Origin: Cylindrotheca closterium
Lineage: Eukaryota > Bacillariophyta > Bacillariophyceae > Bacillariales > Bacillariaceae
DNA length: 64,000 nucleotides
Direction of reading: 5' to 3'
Assembly: GCA_933822405.4 (NCBI GenBank)
Contig: CAKOGP040002413.1
Span: 1 to 64,000, forward strand
A model generated the notes under the pieces. The model saw only the letters and a program-made list of their open reading frames with translations, did not search any database and was not told the DNA's origin. The translations under genes and the position numbers were made by a program. Positions 53,518 to 63,265 of this stretch are shown here, piece after piece; the stretch's first letter is position 1, and each line of letters begins with the position of its first letter.

Positions 53518-53743
53518 GTCAGTATGATGAAAGGAATCCAATGATTCGTTTCGTCTACTTAGAGAGTACTGTAGCTAGCTAGCTAGCTCCTTTTGAACAA
53601 ATAACGATACAAAAGCGTTCTTTGTAAATTATATTTTATAGCGCGCCAAAGTTTGAACGCGAATTTCATGTATTTTTTTGATTTCACACAGCAAACCATT
53701 GACTGACAGCAACACCTGTTCTGACCACTATTCTTCGTTCAAA

Positions 53744-54997
53744 ATGTCCACTGCAGCTTTCTCAAACGATTTTTCTCCCATTACAAGTCTCAATAAGACT
53801 GCGGTAGAAAGGAAGCGCGAAACTGGAGAAGAAATCGTGCCTGAAAGCAAAGAACGGGATGGGCAGCCCAAGGATTTGCAACAAAGTAAAGTAGGACAGC
53901 AAGGCTCTAACAATCGTCCAAACAAACCAAACGCCTACCCAGAAGCTGAAATCATGAACCAATCATTGAACGCGGAAAGAGTGTCCGAGACAACAGGCCC
54001 AACGGCAAACGTACATCGGACGCAAGGGGCAACAGATCGTGCGGAAGCGTTTTTCGCCTACCAACAATCACCCCTTCGAGGCATGAACTCTACAGCCCGA
54101 CCCCAACCCAGGCCATTTCCAATGACATTGCCTACTTCTAGTACTGCTCAATACGAAACACACCAACGACATGTCCCTATCACCCGTGGAGTCGCGGCAT
54201 TCGTTCCTGGGTACTGGCTGGGGTCGACTTATTTGCCTTTTGATCGGTGTAGCCAAGCACCAGGAACTTCTGGGCCTCTTCCTTTTCCCACAGCCTCTAC
54301 TTCAGCTTTTCAGTCTTATGGACCTCTACAAGCACATACAGTTGCACCTACGAAGCCGCCCCACGCATCAGTCCCAAGTCCAAATTGGCCCTACCCTTCT
54401 GGCCCAATGGCAATTTCGCTATCTTCTGATGCGGCACCAGTTCAAGCACCGACCAAACCTCTTGCATCTGCTGCCAAGTCACCACAGCGGCCGGCACTCT
54501 CTGTAGAACAATTTCGGGGTATACAATACAGTGCCATACAAGTCTCTACAAAAACGGAAGCCTGTGAGTGGCTTGCTAAATTCGAGCAATTCGTCTTGTC
54601 TCGTGAGACCAAAGTGAAGAAAGGGACAGTTCGCAACTTAGGGCCAATTCGTCACTGGTCGCGAACGCAACGAAAAATCTACCTGCGTGACAGCCTGCAT
54701 CCAGGGCGATACAATTTATTGGCAAAGTATGGAGTTTTTGATATTGCAAAGCTCAGACCATTCAAGGAAACTCAAACTCAAAGGACAAAGTGGATGCACC
54801 AATACGAAAAGCTGAAGAAGTTCCGTCTCGCCAAGGGTCATTTCAATGTGCCTTGGAATGAGGACAAAACTCTCCTCCAATGGATCAAGAGTCAACGGGA
54901 AAGGTATGTCGGGTGGAAAAATGGCGTGTCCCAGATGCCCGTATATCGAGTCCGGAAATTGGAGGCGATTGGATTTGAGTGGAGAAGAAAGACCTAA
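53744..54997 (+). CDS. helicase-associated-domain (HA) protein
   Basis: 417 residues from the first in-frame ATG (53744). The first ~250 residues are Pro/Ser/Thr/Gln-rich and disordered. Toward the end lies one helicase-associated-type motif (~355-415): WMHQYEKLKKFRLAKGHFNV, LLQWIKSQRERYVGWKNG and the terminal LEAIGFEWRRK. The family repeat pattern W-x-Y, GHxxVP, L-xx-W-xx-QR, L-xx-IGFxW is complete. Proteins with such domains but no helicase are abundant in diatoms and are thought to bind nucleic acid. The segment before it (SVEQFRGIQYSAIQVSTKTE, WSRTQRKIYLRDSLHPGRYN) looks structured but is unknown to me. It converges with the dioxygenase gene. Confidence 0.78.
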   Translation: MSTAAFSNDFSPITSLNKTAVERKRETGEEIVPESKERDGQPKDLQQSKVGQQGSNNRPNKPNAYPEAEIMNQSLNAERVSETTGPTANVHRTQGATDRAEAFFAYQQSPLRGMNSTARPQPRPFPMTLPTSSTAQYETHQRHVPITRGVAAFVPGYWLGSTYLPFDRCSQAPGTSGPLPFPTASTSAFQSYGPLQAHTVAPTKPPHASVPSPNWPYPSGPMAISLSSDAAPVQAPTKPLASAAKSPQRPALSVEQFRGIQYSAIQVSTKTEACEWLAKFEQFVLSRETKVKKGTVRNLGPIRHWSRTQRKIYLRDSLHPGRYNLLAKYGVFDIAKLRPFKETQTQRTKWMHQYEKLKKFRLAKGHFNVPWNEDKTLLQWIKSQRERYVGWKNGVSQMPVYRVRKLEAIGFEWRRKT

Positions 54998-55175
54998 TTG
55001 GCGTTTGGCGCGAAGTGTCGGAACCAGTCTTGGTGGATTCGACAAGAACCCCGCGTCTCCTCATGTAAAATTGAAATAGTGAAATGTGTACTTGTCTTCT
55101 TCTTTCTCTTCCAGTGACTTCAACTGACTCCTCCATGCCGACAATCAAACCATTCGTCTGTTTGTTTAAAGAATC

Positions 55176-56585
55176 TTATGTCGTGACAGTGTCCATCTGC
55201 TGCTGAATGGCACCCGCCAAAACGGGGACAAAGCTCTCATCCAGTCCTTGTTCCTTGCAAAAGCGACTCGATACCTCGCTGGCAATGTCACCGTGATACA
55301 CTGTGATCGTCTTTGCTTCGTCTTCTCCGTTTTCATTTGGCAGCTCGACATTCATTCGAAAGAGCACCCAACGCTCCCCAGACCCTGGCAATACTGTAGC
55401 AGAAGTGGTCGTTTCACTATCATCCTTGGACGATTCAGGTAGATCTTCGTTGGTAAATCCACTTCCCATCGTTTCTGCGGCTCCAATCAGCATACGCGAT
55501 ACCCAGGGTGGTGAGCGTATTGAGGTTGTTTTCTGGTCGCGGTGAAAGACGCTTAGTTCCGAGCGGGCGTTGCCAGTATCCTTGTAGAATGGCTTGCAAT
55601 ATGCCAAGTATAGAATAGGCCTGGCTTCTTTCGTTTGGTTAAAGGCGCCTCGATGTTTAATGCGATAGTCAAACAAAATTGCTCCTCCAGCATCACACGT
55701 CAATCCAAAGTGCTCGTTGTTGCTAGTACTGTCGAAACAACCGAGTCGGTGGCTGCCAGGGACAAATTCCGTGGGACCATTATCACTAGTCAGATTGACT
55801 AATGGATAAAAGACATTGATGCAATGAGGTGGCAAATGCACATGATCAAAGAGATGTCCTCCATCGGCATGCCACTTTTGGGGACCATCCTCACAAGAAG
55901 TAGTAGCAGTAGTAGTAGTAGTAGTAGTAGTACGGTCGTCGCTTTCATTTGGTTTGGCCCACATGACTCCAGCATAAAGTAGACAGATTTCATCTTCACC
56001 ACCACTGCTGTTACAACCCAACAGTGCCTGAACCAAAGGATATACGATGGGATTGTACACCAAGCCCCGTGCCGTGAAAGGAAATCGATCCAATTGAAAT
56101 CGAACGTCACGTCGACCACCATCCCGATGTAGGATTTCTCTAAAGTCCCCTCGACCCACTTGGGCCAACAGGTTTGGGTTTTCTTGCGCAATGGCCTGTT
56201 GTTTCAAATTGGCCACCTGGGCTTCCAAAAGACTCAAGTCGTCCGTGGCCTTTTCCAAAGCCTCCTTTACAAAATATGGTGGCAAGACACTGTTGGGAAT
56301 GACGCAACATCCTGACGCCAAAAAGGTCCCCATTGCGTGATCAAAACTAGTATTGGCAGTAATTGTAGAATTGTTCTTTTCGCTGCTACTTTTGGGCATC
56401 TCACTTCGCTTTCTTTTGCGGCTGTAGAGCGATCCAACTCCTGACGATGATTTAGAATGCCAATCCTTGAGGTTGTCCTTTTGTTCCGCCAACGTTGGTC
56501 CCACAATTGCTTCCTTGGGAGTTTTGGCCACTTGTGGGAGAGCAAGTTCATCTAGATGATGCTTTGCATGTTGTTGAACTTGCAT
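55176..56585 (-). CDS. phytanoyl-CoA dioxygenase (PhyH)-like protein
   Basis: Predicted Fe(II)/2-oxoglutarate-dependent oxygenase; the substrate is unknown. Single exon, 469 residues. The metal-binding HxD is in WHADGGHLFDHVHLPPHC. The distal histidine and the 2-oxoglutarate arginine follow in FDYRIKHRGAFNQTKEARPI. The family feature ILFDYR leads into them, and TEFVPGSHRLG precedes the pair. The N-terminal ~90 residues are charged and probably disordered, and GTFLASGCCVIPNSVLP opens the fold. A Thr-rich run encoded by a TAG/AGT microsatellite (minus-strand ACT) sits in a loop before the HxD. The C-terminal extension after the PhyH core (~360-469) has no recognised domain. Confidence 0.85.
   Translation of the reverse strand: MQVQQHAKHHLDELALPQVAKTPKEAIVGPTLAEQKDNLKDWHSKSSSGVGSLYSRKRKRSEMPKSSSEKNNSTITANTSFDHAMGTFLASGCCVIPNSVLPPYFVKEALEKATDDLSLLEAQVANLKQQAIAQENPNLLAQVGRGDFREILHRDGGRRDVRFQLDRFPFTARGLVYNPIVYPLVQALLGCNSSGGEDEICLLYAGVMWAKPNESDDRTTTTTTTTATTSCEDGPQKWHADGGHLFDHVHLPPHCINVFYPLVNLTSDNGPTEFVPGSHRLGCFDSTSNNEHFGLTCDAGGAILFDYRIKHRGAFNQTKEARPILYLAYCKPFYKDTGNARSELSVFHRDQKTTSIRSPPWVSRMLIGAAETMGSGFTNEDLPESSKDDSETTTSATVLPGSGERWVLFRMNVELPNENGEDEAKTITVYHGDIASEVSSRFCKEQGLDESFVPVLAGAIQQQMDTVTT
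55898..55933. repeat. (AGT)n microsatellite inside the PhyH-like gene
   Basis: About eleven trinucleotide units with one interruption. It encodes a poly-Thr stretch on the minus strand and is likely length-variable. Confidence 0.85.
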
Positions 56586-56821
56586 ACTCTTTGTGTTTTT
56601 TTTAAATTATGATGGACTGCGGATTGATTTACCATGCATCAATCAATCTGAATCTTCATCGGTTTTTGGTCTCATGTCCACATTATTTGACTCATCGGAT
56701 CCAACACGTGGACATCATAATATTCAATATGTAAACTTTAGTACCACCCATTGAGAATTCACAGGAGCACACGACACATGCAATAATCATCATCACTCTC
56801 ATACAAAACGCCCGGTGCAGC

Positions 56822-58033
56822 ATGTCATCCGCAGCTACTACTGATGCAGATAATGCTGTAGTGAATCAAGCGCTCTCTCGAGAACTTCGAGATGAATTGG
56901 AATTACTTTTTGAAAAAGCTCGGAGCGTGGGATTATTTGAATGGCATGACGAGGATCAAACCCTGGAAGAAAAGTTTCTCATGTTGGTCTCACGGTTCCC
57001 GGAAGAAGCCTTGCAAGGAGCCGTCTTGTTGACGGCCCAAGAAAAGCCTGATTCTTCGTTTAGTGGCCGATTGCCAATTCACTTGGCTTGCGACAACAGC
57101 GCACCAATTGGCGTCATTCGATGGCTTCTAGATAGCGACAAAGACAAGACATCCATCCTAAAGCCAGACAAATGGGGAGATCTACCCATTCACACGGCAT
57201 GTTCACGGAGAGAGTTTTTGGAGGTCATCAAGCTATTATTGGAGTGCGATGCGAAGAAAACCTCTATATATATCAAAGACGAGGCGGGTAGTCTGCCAAT
57301 TCACATGGCTTGTCGGTACAATGCAGGAGAAGACGTCATCCGTCTCTTGTTGGAAAGTGATACCAAGAAAACCTCGCTGTATGAAGCTGGAGTCTACGGC
57401 CAGTTGCCAATTCATGTGGCCTGTCGCGGTGGGGCGTCCGCTCAGGTGATCCAATCATTGCTGGCATACGACGAACCAAAGACCACAGTTCTCGAGGAGG
57501 ACAATGTAGGACGACTGCCCATTCACATTTACCTCTTGACCAATCGAGCTCAGCGCCGAGACATGGATACAGTTCGATACTTGCTAGAGGGCATGTTTTG
57601 TCGACGAATTGAACGGATAGGATTGGAGAATTGGAAGCAAACCATGTATCAACTCTTGAGTAGTCTAACCAAATCCTACGAACGTGATTTTGTGACACGG
57701 GAGCGATTGGACTCAATTTGTGTGGAAATTCGAGCCCTATTGCATCGTGTGCTCCTGTTGGAATTGGTGGTGTGGAAGACTAGCTGTGTCCGAGGCATGA
57801 AGGAGAATCATGGTCACTACAATGATGATGATGATGATAATGATACTCCTAGTCCCGCGACTTCTCTGCAACAAACGATTGAAGAATGGGCGGTGAAAAC
57901 AAATCAAACATGTGATCCCTCTGAGTTCAAGCAGGAAATGTTACATCTAAGTGGAGCAGATCAGATTATACCTCATGTTCTTCCGTTTGTGGAAGATGAA
58001 GCTATCGTCAAACTTATGACCGAACTGAATTAA
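56822..58033 (+). CDS. ankyrin-repeat protein
   Basis: 403 residues, no intron. Residues ~80-240 contain about five ankyrin repeats of the diatom style: RLPIHLACDNSAPIGVIRWL, DLPIHTACSRREFLEVIKLL, SLPIHMACRYNAGEDVIRLL, QLPIHVACRGGASAQVIQSL and RLPIHIYLLTN. The linker between repeats contains DKDKTS or TKKTS strings. The N-terminal part (SRELRDELELLFEKARSVGL) is helical. The C-terminal ~150 residues are helical and carry a (GAT)n-coded Asp run. Such proteins are numerous in diatoms. Ankyrin repeats bind other proteins, but the partner is unknown. It is divergent from the PhyH-like gene. Confidence 0.85.
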   Translation: MSSAATTDADNAVVNQALSRELRDELELLFEKARSVGLFEWHDEDQTLEEKFLMLVSRFPEEALQGAVLLTAQEKPDSSFSGRLPIHLACDNSAPIGVIRWLLDSDKDKTSILKPDKWGDLPIHTACSRREFLEVIKLLLECDAKKTSIYIKDEAGSLPIHMACRYNAGEDVIRLLLESDTKKTSLYEAGVYGQLPIHVACRGGASAQVIQSLLAYDEPKTTVLEEDNVGRLPIHIYLLTNRAQRRDMDTVRYLLEGMFCRRIERIGLENWKQTMYQLLSSLTKSYERDFVTRERLDSICVEIRALLHRVLLLELVVWKTSCVRGMKENHGHYNDDDDDNDTPSPATSLQQTIEEWAVKTNQTCDPSEFKQEMLHLSGADQIIPHVLPFVEDEAIVKLMTELN

Positions 58034-58567
58034 GAAAATGAATACTAAAAGGTTTTGCTCAGGGTGGTATCGATGGCAGTACAAATTCCAGTAATTGTTG
58101 ACAGCCTCAATGTTGACAGCCCCAACAAATAAACTTGGCAATATTATACATTCACGACGTTTACAACACTACACTGCACTACAATAATTCTTCGACAAAT
58201 GTCGTTCCGAATGCTTGGAGTTCCAAAGATTCTTGGGCTGGACTATGTGGTACAAAATATCAGCCATGGCTGCTTGAAGTCAACCGATTTCCTGGACTGT
58301 AGTGTTAGTTTGCGAACTACAGTACAGTGCTTGCATCGTCACCACACGTTCACATTTTAAAAAAAGCACGAAGATGAGAGTCAGTCCGAAATTCACATTT
58401 TTCGGTAAGTCATACTAGTCAAACTAAACGCAACAGATATGAAATTTCAAAAATTCAATTGGCACATATACGACAACAAGCACTGTATCTTGCACATCTT
58501 TCCTCGAATATGACTAGTCCCACTGCAACCAAACCTACCATTTTGTGAAAAATGACTGAGGGTTTGT
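58034..58567. other. flank of the transposase remnant
   Basis: Contains one of two direct-repeat blocks (58131-58224) that also occurs after the transposase remnant. No gene seen. Confidence 0.5.
58131..58224. repeat. direct repeat 1 flanking the transposase remnant
   Basis: Begins aaacttggca and ends gttccgaatgcttggagttcc. The same beginning and end recur at 59700-59775, with an imperfect middle containing acgacgtt and aattcttcg-like strings. Confidence 0.6.
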
Positions 58568-59611
58568 TTGCATGAATGCGCATGTAAAGAACTTCCTGGA
58601 AAGAAGTATCGTGTTACCAAGAAGTTGGAGGCCATTCCTTTGTACCGCACTATCATTACCAACAAAGGAAAATGTACGCTTTCGAAAGCTGGAATTGCTT
58701 CTAAATGCATCAATGAGTACAATAGCCTTGGTGGGTACATTGAAGAATGAAAGTGGGGGGAAAGAAGGAGAAACCAAAGAAGCGAAGCTTTGGAAACCGC
58801 ACGTTTGACGATTTTGACAAGTTTGTGCTATTATATCTGCGCCAGACGAATTCCAAGCGAACACTCAATGATTACAAGCATTCTCTCAGATTTCTGACTG
58901 GAACAGATTGCTCCACCCAGCTTATTTCGGCTTGCAGCACCAAGCCGCTCAACGGAAGCATCATGAAGACATTGAAGGTGCCACGTGACAAATTGACACT
59001 GGACAATATCAATCGCTTCCTCACTTACAAAGGCATTACCCAGCGTATTGACCCATGTCGCCTAAAGTTTGGCGACAAGAAACATTTGAGAGGAAACGAC
59101 TTGTTTGATGCAAAGGTTCGACGTAATCCATTGACAGGTGAGGTAGAACTAGTGACTGTCAATTCTGATTACCTATTCACCCAGCACAATATCACCGGTA
59201 TTTGCGGTATTGCTGGACAGCGTCCCTTTGACTACTACATACATGACGGAACCAATGATGCCGCAACTTTTCGCGATTGTCTCTTGCGTTCTATCCAGAA
59301 GGATTTCTTGGTTCGTGGAGATGTTCTTGTCCTCGACAGTGCTGAAATCCGCGGATACAAAGAGAATTATGATTTGGAAGGTTACCTCTACATCAAGTAT
59401 GGGATCTTGCTCCTATTCTTGCCTACTCGTTCGCCAGAGCTCAATCCAATCGAACAATACTCTTGTTTAGAGATTGAAGCAGGTTCCCATCTTCCACACA
59501 AACCCAGAATGCCGCCGAGATGCTGCACCACTCGCTGCTTGTTCAATCATGGAGAACGTCACTTTTGGGGATGCCTACAGAGCATTTCAAAAGCGACACT
59601 ACGTCCCTTGA
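58568..59611 (+). pseudogene. broken IS630/Tc1-mariner-type transposase
   Basis: Three pieces in different frames. 58568-58750 encodes ITNKGKCTLSKAGIAS, possibly the DNA-binding part, and runs to a stop. 58747 to ~59470 holds the catalytic core. After a +1 frameshift near 59470-59478, the last piece (to TGA at 59611) reads CRRDAAPLAACSIMENVTFG and FQKRHYVP. The core shows FVLLYLRQTNSKRTLNDYKH, the block VLVLDSAEIRGY and LLFLPTRSPELNPIEQ, which are the second Asp and final Glu regions of the DDE catalytic triad. Because the frame is broken twice, no active enzyme is expected. The reading frames are described only; no restored protein is given. Confidence 0.8.
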
Positions 59612-59699
59612 AATCCCAAAATTTTAGAATTGTAAAAAGATAGAATTCCGTTGTTCTATGATTGCTCTAGTTTTACTATTTTCTATCATCCAAATAAGT

Positions 59700-59775
59700 A
59701 AACTTGGCACTACAAGACTTTTACAGCACGACGTTAAATTACTTCGTTTTTCCCGTTCCGAATGCTTGGAGCTCC
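59700..59775. repeat. direct repeat 2 flanking the transposase remnant
   Basis: Shares aaacttggca at its start and cgttccgaatgcttggag near its end with 58131-58224. Together they bracket the transposase remnant. Confidence 0.6.
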
Positions 59776-59822
59776 GTGATACACAACTCTCCTCCACCGC
59801 TGCTGTTCAGGTTTCTACCCCA

Positions 59823-60222
59823 CTAGATGCGGATGGTACGAATGTTGGTGATTCCTTCAAACCAAATTTTTTGGTCGGGGTCCTGAGATCCTCCCTCACC
59901 CAGCGAAATAAAGACATCTGTTGGATTGTTTGTGGGGGTATCCGTGGCTTCAGTTCATGTAGGAGGGAGTCCCGGTAGGAATGGGAGTCGCTCCTAAGAA
60001 TGGAGCTATGGTTGGAGCAATCGTTGGAGATTCGCTTGCTCCCTTCTTACGAATTGGAGTAGAAGACGTTGTTGGCGACTTTGTTGGCGACATTGTAAGT
60101 GCCACAGTAGTAGGACCAACTACCGGCGCAAAGGACGGCTGTATCGTTGGACGAAATGTTGATATGATAGTTAGTGAACCAGTTGGATCCATGGTGCGGG
60201 TGACGGTTGTTCGGATCGACAA
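59823..60222 (-). pseudogene. remnant of a Pro-Thr-rich surface protein
   Basis: On the minus strand 60222-59950 encodes an S/T/P-rich stretch (FRPTIQPSFAPVVGPTTVAL, TMSPTKSPTTSS, SPTIAPTIAPFLG) of the PTxxPT type found in diatom cell-surface proteins. It has an in-frame stop at its end and one just upstream of its start. After a shift of frame the reading continues as TDTPTNNPTDVFISLGEGG and FEGITNIRTIRI to a stop at 59823. The pattern suggests a broken gene fragment, but a missed intron is possible. Confidence 0.45.
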
Positions 60223-61090
60223 AAAAGGAGTCTAGTTGCAACTTTTGGAAGAATGCCTGCGCCATCTCCAAATACTTCGCCTATGAGCAGTGAGACTGCG
60301 AACGCGTTCTTCTCACCGAGAAGACGAGCAACCCATCCTCTCAGTTCGCTCAGACGCATCAAGAGGTTTGGATGATGCATTTGGTTGCGGACTAGTCAGC
60401 CATTGCCGTGCTGCACAATGAGGTGGCTTTTTCTTGCATTTATTGGTCCGACAGGTGATGAAAATGGCTGCATACTTTGGAGTTTATGAAAATCTGAGGG
60501 ATTTATTCTGCTAGTCTTCTCCATGAAGATACAACATAAACTCAAAGATGAATAAAGTCATTGCAACTGCCTCGGCATTATTGGCGGATGCAGACCAGCA
60601 TTTGCGGTGTACTGTACAGATATCGACGGCTCCATCTACTCCTCTACAATGTATGTGATCGAACCAAGAAGGTTAGGTATGACTTCTACAGAACTCGTGG
60701 AGATGTATCTGTTGGCATCGTTACCGAGTCCGAAGGACACTTGAACGTTACAGCGTGCACATCAAAACAACTTGGTTGACGCTATCCATTGCTGTGAGGT
60801 GAAATACTGAATTTTGGAAGTTAGCGTATGAAATTACGGAAAATTAACGGACACTTCTTGAAGTCCATCAAATCGGTACTGGTACTTGGACATCACAGCG
60901 AAGGAAGCCTGCATGGAACATGGACAGTGTGAACCAGTGACAAAACTGTAGACCCAGTGACATTGCAATTAATGCAAGATGGATGTGGAAGCTCTCAACG
61001 AGAAGGATGGAAATAGGGTGCACCTAGGAAAACTTGGATAAACATGCATTTTGTTTTGTCTACTAGTTAGTAAATCTAGCATTAAAAACC
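60223..61090. other. intergenic region
   Basis: About 870 bp. Short open frames on both strands have no family features. A GTAC motif lies at 60874-60887. No gene supported. Confidence 0.4.
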
Positions 61091-62344
61091 TTAAACCTTC
61101 TTGGAAAGGTTTCCACCATTCTCACCCTCATCCGAGGAGGTATCTGTTTTCTGGTCTGCCTGTTTCTTCGTATTGATTCCTTGGGCCAAACCGTTGAGGT
61201 ACCCCACGTGGAATCCACCAGCTGCAGATAGTTGAATATCAATATCATCCACATTGAATTCGTGTAGGTATTGAAAGACCCGAAGCAGCCGGGTCGAATC
61301 CGCCTTCTTTTCGCGTCGCTTCTTGGCAATCTCTGCAATGCAAAATAATAGCAATAGCAGAACTGTAAAACCAATGAGGGCTGACGCAAGGATGGTGGTA
61401 GTCGTATCCATTTCGCGCGCATCCAATTCAATGGAGCGACCCATTGCAGCCTTTCCATCCAATCCATTGATAAGTCCAATGGGATGGGCTTCAGTTTTTG
61501 CTTCAACAACTGTTTCCTCCTCTTCTCCTCCAGTTCGTTCTTCTGTTGAATGATGGCTGGAAGAAGTCTTTGTTGCGGGATGTTTGTTAGCATTGATGCG
61601 CTCCTCTCCAGTATCGCCACCGTAGTGTGTGCGTGAATGAGAAGTAGTAGTTGTAGTGCTGTCGCGAGCATATGCATTCCCTTCCTCCCTTTCGACAGCA
61701 TCACTGGTACGAGGCGGAGGTGGGTGAACACCAGAATGTGCACGTTCCTCTGCATCGCCGTCTGTATAGTGACTGTGAGTCCTCTCGGTCCTGTCATCTG
61801 CACCAGAATATGTGCGTTCGTTTGTCGTTGTTTCGTGACTGTAAGTCCTCTCGCTCCAGTCATCCGCAGCAACATTACTATTACGAGGCGGAGGTGGGTG
61901 AGCATCAGAATGTGTACGTTCCTGTGTTTCACCATCTCTGGGGTCATTGTAAGTCCTCGCGCTCCAATCATCCACAGCAGCGCCGTTTCCTGAAGTACGG
62001 CCATGCGAATCTTCCCAGTTGTTTCGCTCTTTAACGTTTGTCGCAGCTTTTGTTGTGTGGGAAGTCACTTCAAGCTTGGGAGCAGTCCTTTTTTCACCGG
62101 AGCGAGTATGTAGCTGCTCATGGTTCGCAGAATCCACCCTGACTTCACTTTCCTCGTGGTGCCTTCCATTCTCCTGGACATTATTTCTGCTGCTTCTTGT
62201 GGCAGTTCCATGATCGTGGATATACTGGGCTCGTTCAGAATATTTAACACTATGACTACGAGTGTCCACAGCTCCCACTCCCTCCTGCAAAAAGCAGAAG
62301 AGACAAAGGGTGATTAAGAAACTTGGCCCTATGGCGCGTTTCAT
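61091..62344 (-). CDS. type I membrane protein with repetitive ectodomain
   Basis: 417 residues from the ATG at 62344 (upstream ATG at 62410 would add 22). The N-terminal signal peptide (SFLITLCLFCFLQEGVGA) is followed by a ~280-residue hydrophilic ectodomain rich in His, Thr, Glu, Arg and Ser. It contains repeats of the type DDWSERTYS / ERTHS and two copies of a HPPPPR-containing unit 58 residues apart. One membrane helix (TTTILASALIGFTVLLLLLF) leads to a basic stop-transfer (KKRREKK). The ~70-residue cytosolic tail reads LLRVFQYLHEFNVDDIDIQL, FHVGYLNGLAQGINTKK. I recall this kind of tail (YL…FDVDDID…GGxHxxYLN…LAxGIN) as common in diatom membrane proteins; its function is not known. Probably a cell-surface or vesicle-membrane protein. 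Confidence 0.8.
   Translation of the reverse strand: MKRAIGPSFLITLCLFCFLQEGVGAVDTRSHSVKYSERAQYIHDHGTATRSSRNNVQENGRHHEESEVRVDSANHEQLHTRSGEKRTAPKLEVTSHTTKAATNVKERNNWEDSHGRTSGNGAAVDDWSARTYNDPRDGETQERTHSDAHPPPPRNSNVAADDWSERTYSHETTTNERTYSGADDRTERTHSHYTDGDAEERAHSGVHPPPPRTSDAVEREEGNAYARDSTTTTTSHSRTHYGGDTGEERINANKHPATKTSSSHHSTEERTGGEEEETVVEAKTEAHPIGLINGLDGKAAMGRSIELDAREMDTTTTILASALIGFTVLLLLLFCIAEIAKKRREKKADSTRLLRVFQYLHEFNVDDIDIQLSAAGGFHVGYLNGLAQGINTKKQADQKTDTSSDEGENGGNLSKKV
61711..61990. repeat. imperfect tandem repeat, 174-bp spacing, in the ectodomain coding region
   Basis: gaggcggaggtgggtgaaca at 61711 and gaggcggaggtgggtgagca at 61885 lie 174 bp apart (58 codons), each followed by a ccagaatgtg/tcagaatgtg string. 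Confidence 0.75.
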
Positions 62345-63265
62345 CGTTCTAATCAAACAACCGCTCCAGCCAACAGTAATTCTAATGGTTCCTAATAAAG
62401 GATATCTCAATCGGTTGTCTTCTCGACGGTCTTTTTGGTGGTTTTATTTACTTTCACCGCAACCGAATTTTTCGAAGCGGATCATGGGCTGCTGACAAAC
62501 GAAACACCAGCAAAATCGATCCTGCAGAATCAATCCCAAGTTTTTGGTCGCTAATTTGGATACCATCACAAAACCAGTACTCGAATAACGTACATTTCTA
62601 CCTATATCTTGTGCCGACATCTTGGGGATCTACCACTGGTACACAATGACCGCGAGAAGATATTCTCGGACAGTTCACAGCTATTGTCCGATACGAAAAA
62701 TTCACCACCGATAGCCTAAATTTCATCAAAAGGTGGCTCGTTTCCTGCCCTCTTAGTTTGTTAGTACAGTGCGCTTGTCCCTTCGGTTGCAGAGTCGGGA
62801 GATCAAACATATTAGACTCTATAGGTCTGATACAAACAGCTTGGCGTACAAACGTGTATACACTGTGCAAAAACTGTAGAGGAACCATTGAAATTGGGAG
62901 TAAAACAACCAACCAATGTGTCTTTGAATCGATGCAAGGAGTACACATAAGAATATGTAGACGAATTGGATGCAGAAATCTTGCTCGTATTTGCTTAGAT
63001 AGTTTTACAATCGATCTAGTCTCGTGATGTGTCTGTTGTTCACGGTTCTCAAATGACTGTCAGAAAGACATTCTCGGACACGTCATCATCATTCATTCGT
63101 CTATTCTCATATTCGCAAATACATTGGATTGGATACAACAGAATTTGTTGTTTGTATGAAGATACGTTGTTCTTTAATGAAATACGTAAGTGTTTGATAG
63201 TAATACAATCTAGTCTCGTGTTTGTTTTGTCTTTTTTCTTATGAAAGGATCAGGAAGGGGGAAAC
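62345..63265. other. intergenic region
   Basis: AT-rich with no gene supported. The upstream side serves the type I membrane protein. Short shadow frames only. Confidence 0.4.

Larger units (their letters stand above)
52834..53743. other. non-coding region with hairpin cluster B
   Basis: Between exportin-7 and the helicase-associated-domain gene. It holds element B and several further stem-loops (listed separately), plus a (TAGC)n run at 53572-53588. No gene supported; the short open frames cross the hairpins. Confidence 0.5.

Noticed and set aside
59981..60235. Plus-strand 84-codon Gly/Val-rich frame
   Set aside because: It is the complement of the Pro-Thr-rich remnant, whose codons force Gly/Val on the other strand.
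61313..62004. Minus-strand 313-codon frame overlapping the type I membrane protein
   Set aside because: Shifted frame with Met/Leu/His-rich repeats produced by the tandem repeat. The other frame has signal peptide, helix and conserved tail.
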